A DNA stretch of 64,000 nt from Isoetes taiwanensis (Eukaryota; Streptophyta; Lycopodiopsida; Isoetales; Isoetaceae): positions 14,995,294 through 15,059,293 of the forward strand of contig JAJEKV010000008.1 in assembly GCA_021234155.1 (NCBI GenBank). Reading direction: 5' to 3'. A program made the position numbers and the translations under genes. The notes below the pieces were generated by a model. It had not been told where the DNA came from. It did not search any database and saw only the letters and a program-made list of their open reading frames with translations. Positions 55,248 to 64,000 of this stretch are shown here, piece after piece. Numbering within the stretch: position 1 is the stretch's first letter; every line of letters starts with the position of its first letter.

Positions 55248-56280
55248 CCTAACCATGTATTTATAAAGTCCTACGAAACTTGTCTTCATCTTGATAGCCA
55301 TAGCACAACATGTTTACGTCAGGGTTGTTCGAAAAACTTTGAAAGCCTTACCAGACAATTTGCCGCCTATAGATAATATGTACTGGATTTAATATAAAAC
55401 AAGACTCGGATCTACCGGATTTTACACTAGACTATGTTATTTTGTACTGGAATTTTGAGGGCATTCAGAAATCTAAACTTGAAATTTTGAATTCCAACTG
55501 GAATTTTAAGGGCCTAATCCCCACTTTTTCGAACTCTGGTTTATATGACCATTCAAATGGCCCACAATGGTGAACAATGACTTGACCTCATCGATAATCA
55601 TAGCACAACATGTTTTACATGGACCATTCAAATGGCCCACAGCTGTAAACGATGACTTGACCATGTATTTATAAAAAGTTATGTAAAGTTGTGCATTTCA
55701 TAATACTTTGCCCAATTCATTTCGTATTGCATGAGGGTATTTTGGCAGTGGTTAAGGTTATGATTTTGGTATTGTATTGTATTAAAAACACATTTTCTAC
55801 CATGTGAGAGGAGCTTAATTGGTATTTTCTATTTTAGAGTGGCGTGTGTGTTTTTTTATGCGTATGTCCCAAAGGTCCTATTTTGGAAATGCATGAGCCT
55901 TTTCTGGGCAAGTTTTTGGCTGGGGTCCAAAACGAATACAGAGGTTTGTAGTTGCATACCAATCATGGATCGCTCTCCATCTCGCACAGAATCTTTTGGC
56001 CTAACGAAGTTTTTCTGCATCAAACGAATCCATCTCCCACAAAATTGTTTGACCTAACTCAGGTTTTCTGCATCAAACAAATCCGTACACAGAGGACGCC
56101 ATAGCCTCCCAGCATTGCTACCATAGCCGCAGCCAGCAGAAGAAAGAAATCAAATATATGGAAGAGATCTTGCAAAGTGTTGGAATTGCAGTTGTTTGAA
56201 TGGTAATCACCATGCACAATCTAACCCGTTCTATAGATTGTGAGCCAAGGCTGTTTTAGATCCAGCCAAGCCAAGGTTAT
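55248..56280. other. NPF 3' flank with partial duplications of the gene's 3' end
   Basis: The CDS end plus 3' UTR (about 55,222-55,315: AATGGCCCCCAATAATGAAC, CATAGCACAACATGTTT) is repeated in decayed form at about 55,552-55,620 (AATGGCCCACAATGGTGAAC, CATAGCACAACATGTTTTAC) and 55,628-55,690 (AATGGCCCACAGCTGTAAAC, ACCATGTATTTATAAA). The remainder has no supported gene. Confidence 0.55.
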
Positions 56281-56284
56281 AGCT

Positions 56285-56718
56285 AAATCCGCTTCTTAGG
56301 AAGCCGTTGTTTACCTAAATGTAGTTGCAAAACTTTTCTTCTCAACTCGGCCTGTACCTTAGGGGGTAGAGTCTCTTTATGTTTTGCATTTTTAGCCTTC
56401 CAATTCTTTAGGAAGTCCTTTGACCAGAATACAAACTTCTTGATGTCATCATTACTGACCTTGTATTTGTCAGCCCGATAGCCTTTGTAACTCAGCTCCT
56501 CCAGCTGACTCCATTATACGTACATCCTTCACATGGGTACAACACTCGACGAAGGACATCCTATCCTTAGTGAAAGCACTCTTCTTGTATAAGACTTCCT
56601 TCTTCAAGCACTGGTCTAAAACCCAAATGCTCTCAGTGTCATCTAGCCCCTGAGTCTTTCTCAACTCTGTCACATTCAAGTCAAAGATGCTTACATAAAT
56701 AGGAGGCACCCTACCCAT
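56285..56718 (-). pseudogene. Degraded open frame of unknown origin
   Basis: From ATG 56,718 the minus strand encodes MGRVPPIYVSIFDLNVTELR and SIWVLDQCLKKEVLYKKSAF. After a frameshift near 56,480 it continues GYRADKYKVSNDDIKKFVFW and NWKAKNAKHKETLPPKVQAE to about 56,285. The amino-acid composition looks coding (charged, few stops), but I do not recognise the family. It could be a transposon-derived protein. Confidence 0.3.
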
Positions 56719-56875
56719 AGTATTTTTTCTTTCTTGAAAAAAAAGCAAGAGAGAACGTGTTGTGCCTGCTCGATCTGAGGAGAATTCAAAGGAAATCCTG
56801 CTAGCCTTGTAGAGGGCTAGCCTGGATCTACAAATAAATAAGATCGGATTTGAATGGAGTGCAAAATTTTTGTAA

Positions 56876-57193
56876 TTATCTGGGAAAATTCTAGATTCAC
56901 GTGGAGTTTTACAAAGGGAAGAGCTTCGACTCTCTGGGGAAAACGATAAGCTGCCTGAGATCTTTCACGAATTCTTATTCCATAAAGAATACACCTTTGT
57001 TCCCAGCTGTGTAGAATTCGAAGTTGAGATCACTCAAGCCTGGTTAGAAGGATTTCTTAGGAAAAGAAACATTGCAGCTACAGGAATCTTTCAGGTTTTT
57101 AATCGAAATTCAAACAATAGAATTACAGTTAAGATATACAATGATCCATTTCCAGGCGAACTAGAAGAGGCAAAATTTCCAATTGATCACTAA
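56876..57193 (+). other. ATG-less open frame, possible exon or retroelement fragment
   Basis: About 105 codons open to TAA at 57,191, including KLPEIFHEFLFHKEYTFVPS and IAATGIFQVFNRNSNNRITV. No start codon is in frame at the 5' end. The composition resembles a structured protein, but no family was recognised. It lies about 160 bp from the degraded frame on the other strand. Confidence 0.25.
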
Positions 57194-58453
57194 AAGATCG
57201 AAGTTCTTGGTCTAAATTATGCAATTCATGGCTGTAATCTGGTTCCCGACCTTCTTAGCTGAATTTTAATTAGATTGCCTTCTCTGTTCTCTGCTCAATT
57301 GTCCCGTTTTATTTCTGCTCTGTTGTTTTCACCTGATCCTGTCCAATTTTGTTACCAAAAATGTCGTCAAATTTAAAAACCCTAAACACAGATTCATTGA
57401 TCTTTTTGCACAACTTCCTGCATCTCCCTCCAGACAGGCATGCAGTATCTGACTGCGACTCAGATTTGAGGATGGAGCTCTGAAGCTCTGCGATTTTGCA
57501 TTGTTGAGTCATGGTCTTTTAAGGTTTTCTGTTTAACGGATGGGCAGATTGTGCAGACCACAACAGCTTCTTTGAGGATCCCGCACCCTGTCTGATTTAT
57601 ACTATGGCAGGAAGGCGGTTTAATGAAGCTATGGTTCCTTGAAGCTGTGACATGCCATAGCTTTTTGTTGCAGTTTGGAGGGCCGACCTGAGTGAAGCTG
57701 GATGTGGCAAATTCAAGAGCACCATTGGTTTGGTTCTTTTTTATTTATTTTGCCTCAATCATGGATTCGTTCTACACCATTGACATTGTCATGCATTTTT
57801 TCTTTCAAAATTCTAATGGCCATTGATCTGGCACAATGCCTGGAATATCCGCCAGATCAATGGTAGGGAATAAAACTTAAACGTGATGCTATAAAGACGA
57901 TAAATAATAACTTCTATAAAGACAATAATATGGTCATACTATATAACCCGACCTGTGTGAGTATACCCGACAGACGAGGATCGTTATCTACGGCCCAAAG
58001 TGATGCACACCTTATAAGTATGCCGATCCAATAGCTCTCTCTGTCCTACGTCGCCCCATGTATGAATATGCACCCAAGAAAAAAGGGTTTAGAGAGAATT
58101 GAATTATAAGCATAAGGAGTAATGGTTTGTGTTTGACAAAATATTGGGCCCAAAGGTATTGCATACAATCAATTGAATCAATTTGAGCATAAACTTATTA
58201 GAATAGGAAAAAACATAAATATGGGACTTAAATCATTACGTCCTTGTAAAACCATCGTCTTTATATTGTTGCCAATATATGAGCTTGAATATGGGATTTG
58301 AACCAATTATATCCTTGCAAAAGCTATAGCCTTTATATCTTTGCAAGCATATAAGCTTGAAAAGCCCTAACCTTTATATACGTTTGCGATAGTATGAGCT
58401 TGAATGCAAAAATAAACGGTGAAACTTCGAATATAGGACAATGTCGTCTATTC
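57194..58453. other. No supported gene
   Basis: AT-rich intergenic sequence. A short minus-strand frame at 57,309-57,512 has no recognisable product. Repeated words near 57,870-57,930 (TATAAAGACGATAA, TATAAAGACAATAA) are minor. Confidence 0.4.
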
Positions 58454-58536
58454 AATAGAATAGAATAGAATAGAATAGAATAGAATAGAATAGAATAGAA
58501 TAGAATAGAATAGAATAGAATAGAATAGAATAGAAT
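58454..58536. repeat. (TAGAA)n microsatellite, LINE 3' tail
   Basis: About 16 perfect copies of a 5-bp unit (TTCTA on the minus strand). Its position at the 3' end of the LINE, and its presence with the same neighbouring 45 bp at 49,858, show that it is the element's tail and not an independent microsatellite. Confidence 0.8.
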
Positions 58537-61500
58537 GTATTTTTATCATCCACGGAGACCAATTGGCTTATGAGACCCATATAAAAAGAAAGCTGACAAA
58601 GCATATTATTGTCGGGGATTAAAAACCCACATACAGAAGGGTTTGAGGAAAAACCTTAACAGTAATAAGTATGCTGGTATTCTGTGCAATCATATACAAC
58701 AATTCAAGACTGCCCCGAAGGGCACAGTTGAGTCCTTGTGTCCATAACCTCCTGAAGATATGAACCCAACAAGCCCGTTGAGTCCGTATTCAACAACTCA
58801 TGAAACGACTAGTCTGTGCAGAACTAACTGGTCATATCGTGCCCAGCTATGATCGAATGTTGGGCAGGTTTGAAGGGTGTGACATTCATTCTCAATGGCC
58901 CCCTGTTGGCAACACTGACAGATCATGTCCTCATGTGCAACCTGTCTCAATGCGGAGGTGATGTGCACCCGAGCCGGCCGGAAGCTATCACTGCGGCTTC
59001 TTCATGGGCAAAAGCAAAGGTGCAAATAGTGTTGTGGACCTCCTTGTGAGCATTGGATTAATTTTGTTGCCACAGTGTGCCATTTTTAATATGTGTCGGT
59101 GCTCTCCTCGAGATCTCTAGAGCTTAGAAGGAAACAAGGCCCCTTTAGAACCCGCCAGAGACGACATCCATCCTGGTGGGAGGCAACTCATCCTAAATTG
59201 CTGCACAGAAAGTGTGACTTGCCAAAGTTTGAGGGGTCGATCTTTGAATTACGTCGCCACACCCATCCTGTCCCTTGTGGGGTCGCATTATTTACCACAG
59301 GCCAGGATCTGTTGTCTCATTCCTTAAGTCAAAGCACATCACTGCAGAAATAGTGCGAGTGCCAAGCTGACCATCAAAATATCAAGGCTATCTGGCTATT
59401 TTGGGCCATGAATAAATGTACTTTCTTACATACTATTAATTAAAAAAAAAAAATACTAATCCTCCACCAAACAAACCCCATATTGTGACCATCTGCGCTG
59501 AACCTGAGGATGAACATATGAAGCCAATACCGATGGTAATGCACTCGGGGCGAGAGGGTCCACTATGGCGATGATGTCAACTGAATACAACATGAGCCTG
59601 CTCCCGGCATGTAGAAGACCCTTTAGAAAGGGAGAGGCGTTGACATATGGCTTAATATATGAGAATAGCGCCCAGAGAAGCCGCGCAGGAACAACATGCT
59701 TATGGAAAATAATCGAATGAGATAGGAGGGACTGAGAAAGCAGAACCATGCCGGGAGAGCCAAGCTCATTCCTGAGGATTGCAAAAATAAACTTTGAGAT
59801 CAAGATCTTGCTATGGAGAGAAAGGTCTAAGATCCCCAGTCCTCCCACGGCTTTGGGACGCACACACTTCCGCCATGCAACCTTAACCACCGATCCCTCC
59901 TCATTTACCTCCCAGACAGAGATTCTGAGACAGCGAGGAGATTTCCTACATCTCTTGCTCTCACCGGAGCCGAGTGTGAGATGCCATATAAATATGCATG
60001 GAGCATATCACAGACTTACTCATCAAATTACGCGGTCATTAAGTTTTACGCCTTTTACCTTGAGTGAAATTGTCGGCGTAAAACCTACCAAAATATCTTC
60101 CCAAATACCTGTGGCAGAAATGTCGATGCCAAATGGGATACCCAAAAACCTAGGGCATCTACCTTGTGGCTGCATTTGCCAAGGGGAGTTAGATATCATA
60201 GCAGGCATGGGCTTGGATGAAGGTCACAATGCAGAGCACTTTCTCCAATTCATTAGACAGCTTGATGCAATAGAGAATGTGTCCAAAAGCTCTTTTGTGT
60301 TCATCAGATTCATCTCATCGGCTTGTAAAAAAGGGAAGGAATCATTGTCGTATTGACTTCCAATTTGTTGCGACCCATCAGCCATCCCTCGCCCTCCCTT
60401 GTTAGCATCACGGTAAGGTTCGCCAATTGAGAAACGACTTCTATGACGTTGGCTCTAGCGGACGTAAGGAGTTTTAGAACCACAACTGTGAAACTCTCCC
60501 CACACCCAAAGGTTAACATCATCCTCTTCAAAAAGTCCTAGCAAACACTGTCATATGCCTTGGCAAAATCTAGCTTTAAATAAACTATCTGCTGACATGT
60601 CTTACGCGCCCAATGAATGCCCTCAAATGCACCGCAACATTATTAAGGATATATCTTATGGAATAAAGCCAGATTGCATTAGATTGACAGCATCCATCAG
60701 GACCACTTAAAGTCTCTAAGATAGGGTTTTAGCAATTATCTTGTACACAGAGGATAGTAATGTAATCGGACGCCAAGCAGAGATGGTAATAGGATCTTTC
60801 ACCTTAAGAATCAGTGAGATGCATCCAGTGTTACGTCTATAGTCTAACGACTCTGCTCTCAACAAATCTTGATAAGTCTGCAACACTGAGTCGCCTAACT
60901 ATTCCCAGTATTCCTAAAAAAAATTCTATGGGAATGCCATCTAGACCAGGGCATTTATGGGGGCCATTGCATGACAAGCATCCTGCTTAATGAGTGGGAG
61001 CTATAGTGCTTGCCTCTGCCACCGACACCTTGCATGAAATCTTGTTGAACATAATTTCTTCCAAGACATCAACGTTTCTCCTGGAAGAAGTGGAAAAAAA
61101 TGCTGAAATGCAAATTGTTTAATATCCGCAAGCAAATGAAGAATCTGGCCATTAGGCATTTCCAATAGCGACATTGTGTGCATATTTTTGCCCGGTATAC
61201 AGAAGAACATTGGGATTGGTATCACCTTCTCTCGACCCGGTGATCGCCTTCACACTGCCAGGAGATGCCCTCTTACGGTGCAATGAGATGCAATATCTCA
61301 TTTCCCATTACTCATTAGAAGGTGAAATCGAGAGTTTCAAGCTCACCGATGTCACGTCTAACGACTCACACTCTTCTTTGAGCCTTCGAATCTTTCCACA
61401 AACTGCGAATGATTTGATAGCAGTCAAGACCCTAATCATTCCTGACATCCCAAAGTGACCTCGAAAAGTGCAGAACTAAATCACTTGCATTCGGAGAAAT

Positions 61501-62263
61501 CGGCCTCAGCCAAGCACCTCGTATTTAATTTGAACCTTTATTCTTGTCGGTTTGATTGTCACGAGACCACAGCCAATTTAATGCGAGTGTGGTCGGAGTG
61601 CGGTGAGAATGTGCGTGAGATTTTAAAGGTCCATTATTAGGCCATTCACATCATCATGGGAGCATATGTCGACACCTTTTTGTCCTTGATTGGACCACGT
61701 GAGCGTCACGATCTCCAACAGCGACTCTGCCCGGATGTAGGGGAATCAAGCAATTTTAACCATTGTTCTCGTTCAAAACCTTGTACCACATCCAATCCTT
61801 GCCCACACCTATCATGAATGGTCTCTACCATGTTGAAATCTACGACAACAACCAAGCCACACGATTTTTAAAGCTTGACCTTGTTCCTCAAAGATGTTCA
61901 TAATGCTCCTCTCTGCCGCGCATTATTGTGGATGTAGACATTCACAATCCCCCATTCTGTTCTTCCTCCTGCCACTTGATGATAATCCATCCACCCCAGC
62001 GGTCGGCGAGGGTGAATGTTACATGAACATTCATCTTCCACGCAATGGTGGACCCAACTTTAGAGGTCCCTGAGGTGGGAAACTGCTACAATGTTATCGT
62101 CAAACATGTCCAAAGCATCACAGATTGTCACCTTTGTAACCTTATGCTCTTAAATTCTAAGACTCCTCTGGGTCAAATCTACGAATAGCCAATGCTACTC
62201 TCGTTCACTTACTTGGCGACGAGCGGATCCCATGCACATGCCAGCTAAAATCTTTATATCCAT
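58454..62263 (-). mobile_element. L1-type LINE, ORF2 with 3' tail, decayed
   Basis: On the minus strand ORF2 starts near 62,263 (MDIKILAGMCMGSARRQ, the endonuclease start with WNCxG altered). It continues with endonuclease motifs (GIVNVYIHNNARQRGAL-like near 61,910-61,960 and LTWSNQGQKGVDI near 61,670-61,710). RT motifs follow (CPGLDGIPIEFF near 60,920-60,950, YLKLDFAKAYDSVC near 60,545-60,590, FLGIPFGIDI near 60,130). The 144-codon frame 59,890-59,456 holds the connector WRKCVRPKAVGGLGILDLSL. The C-terminal zinc-binding segment, CQCCQQGAIENECHTLQTCP-like, is at about 58,870-58,930. Many frameshifts and stops make it inactive. Plant L1-type elements of this order copy by target-primed reverse transcription. 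Confidence 0.82.
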
Positions 62264-64000
62264 ATGAACTAGTGAGAAGATGGATTCTTATGCTACTTTT
62301 TCCTTCGTCCTCGCCGCGCTGGAAATGTAGGATCTTGATCTAAGCTATATGGCACAAGTGCAAGTGAATTTTTGATAAAAGTGAAGTCCATATATTCGTC
62401 ATCTCGTCGACCCGCGATCGCACCGTGCTACCACATGGGGGCTATCCCTCTCAGGTAGATAGGCGGTTTCAATGGGCGACTCGAAGGTTATCTTCAGCCA
62501 GACCGGTATGCGGGCTAAGTGCAAATATGAGGAATGCTGCTGCTCCATAGCGGCTTCTGGCTGACATAATGCTCGAAGTCTCGGTTTGGCGGGCATTTTC
62601 CGTCTCTCCGTCAATGGTGGCACTATATCGCATTAGGCGGCGTGGCCTACCATGGTTGGATATAACACCTTAGGGCGAGAGCCTTGACTGAGGTCACGTT
62701 CTCTGCAGGTGGAGTTGTAATGGGCAAAAGCGGTCTCCTTTGAAAGTCTACCCTTTGAAATGGACACATGCTCGGGATTGAGCACACCAAGGCGGGAGTG
62801 ATGGAAGCGTTCCTCACGAATCGGCCGTTGGAACTTGAGGGCTGGGTACCAATCCACTCTTAGCCCGGTTATTGAAGATGGTAAATGGATGCGATACGGA
62901 GGAGGTTTATTTGGAGGGTTTGAAGAGGGCTTAGAGGGTTTCTTAGAAATATTCTTAGAATATGTGGTAGGATGTAAACTACATTAGTTTATTTTTTAAT
63001 ATAGAGCAAATGCAACCATAAGTGAGCATTCAAAGTAATACAATCATAATATGTTACAGTACACAAACCCACACCAACAAGCTATTACAAAAGCAGTATG
63101 AAACAAGAAATAACATCGTGAAATATTCTCCCATGCATTCTCAAGTAAGGACTTGCTAGACATGCTCTATCAATGCAAGTTGGATATGGTGTCAGAAGAA
63201 CATAAGTTGGATGGTCTTGCAAATTCGTAAAATAAGAAGCGAGGACTTGGGCGAGCAAGAAATTATCGTCTGTAGCCTTGAAAGAACCCTTAGCCAAAAA
63301 TGGGTCTTCATTAATCCTTCATAAGAGATGTAATCTTCTGCTGACTTTTGAGGGTGTCTTGGCGCCCTGCTCCCAAGAGCGAGGGAATTGTTTCCAACAT
63401 TGCTATTTTCTTGGGTTAGAATACTAACTTGAAGAAGTGCTTGCATCTAAGTTCATTTGTCTGGCTATTGCCGACTAGAGGGTGTCTTGTGGGCGCACTA
63501 GGTCTGGATGTATGAAAATTCAATCCAACATTTCTGGAAAAGCCAACAATATATACATAGCAGGCGAGTAAAAAGAGTTGTGTTTTTGGGAGGAACCAAG
63601 CTTGAATCCATAAAGCTTCAGAAACACTTGAGCATAGAAAGCAGAAATGATGGACTTGAGTTCGAGTTGAGGATGAATCCATAAACTTTTCTTCCCGAAC
63701 TTTCTTTCTTGATGTTTTAGGGTCTGCACAAAAGCAACGGTGAATCTCTCTACATCATGTCTTTGGCAGGCGCTTTATATAACTAAACTCATTAATAGTC
63801 GGCAGAAGGGCGAGGCTTTGGGTAGCCTTAGTACGGGCTTTAGGTTCACGCGATTTTTATACACATATAATTTGCTATTTCCAATCCTTTTATGCTTTGT
63901 TTTTACTGGTGCAGCACATACGATTACAAAGACTATGTTCAATGTCTTCTACAATCCGGTAAAATATATTCATATCTCACACATTACGCTTTTAGTTCTA
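62264..64000. other. No supported gene; possible LINE ORF1 remnant at 62,390-62,880
   Basis: Upstream of ORF2, a GC-richer stretch (62,390-62,880) has minus-strand frames such as LHLARIPVWLKITFESPIET, which could be a decayed LINE ORF1, but no zinc finger or RNA-binding motif is visible. From 62,890 to 64,000 the sequence is AT-rich; minus-strand frames at 63,192-63,729 overlap in different phases and are unrecognised. Confidence 0.35.

Noticed and set aside
62399-62857. Definite LINE ORF1
   Set aside because: Position is right but no zinc knuckle or RNA-binding motif is visible and the frames are broken.
63192-63729. Gene on the minus strand at the window end
   Set aside because: Three overlapping frames in different phases, no recognisable domain and no consistent splice structure.

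Overview
The window reads as nuclear DNA from a land plant with a large, repeat-rich genome. It has one intron-bearing plant-type NPF/PTR transporter gene (53.5-55.2 kb), an L1-type LINE with a pentanucleotide tail (58.5-62.3 kb), and at least 45 kb of nested LTR retrotransposons. The species cannot be named from the sequence. A gymnosperm or fern would fit the repeat load, but that is a guess.

From 1 to about 45.5 kb the window is dominated by one family of Ty3/gypsy chromoviruses. I number the copies I to IV. Copy IV (plus strand) is the substrate: 1-506 plus 33,180-36,332. Copy II (minus, 507-33,179) inserted into copy IV's first gene, leaving TCGAC/TCGAT at its edges. Copy I (minus, 1,316-14,269) inserted into the 3' LTR of copy II. 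A 4.2-kb gag-only element (21,035-25,216, target duplication AGTGC) inserted into copy II. A fourth retroelement (29,648 to about 32,636) lies between copy II's leader and the remnant of its 5' LTR. Copy III (minus, 38,024 to about 45,530) has one LTR, pol and gag, and may be the displaced 3' half of copy IV.

The most unusual content is what the chromovirus carries. Copy I has both LTRs, a primer-binding site and a polypurine tract. Between its primer-binding site and gag lie two extra genes in the same orientation as gag-pol. Gene A encodes a histone H3-like protein: an N-terminus starting MARTKQTAR (the H3 tail), a long charged middle, and an 87-residue C-terminal H3 histone fold of canonical length. 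Gene B encodes a protein of about 470-500 residues that I do not recognise. Each gene has its own TATA box, preceded by one or two palindromes of about 66 bp. The arrangement A-B-gag-pol is seen in copies I and II, and A-B again in copy IV. The pol ends in a chromodomain, a fold that in other proteins reads methylated H3 tails, so an H3-like cargo is a suggestive pairing. The visible tail keeps K4 but has no lysine at the K9 position.

From 45.5 to 53.4 kb there are degenerate AGATTC arrays, a roughly 0.92-kb tandem repeat carrying a tRNA-like pol III promoter, and otherwise unremarkable sequence. The NPF gene lacks a recognisable first exon. The distal end (57-64 kb) holds the LINE and sequence with no supported gene.

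Many frameshifts in the chromovirus copies replace CTG/CAG/CCAGG words with CG-rich words. This looks more like base-calling error at CHG-methylated sites than like biological decay, so the label pseudogene for these copies is provisional.
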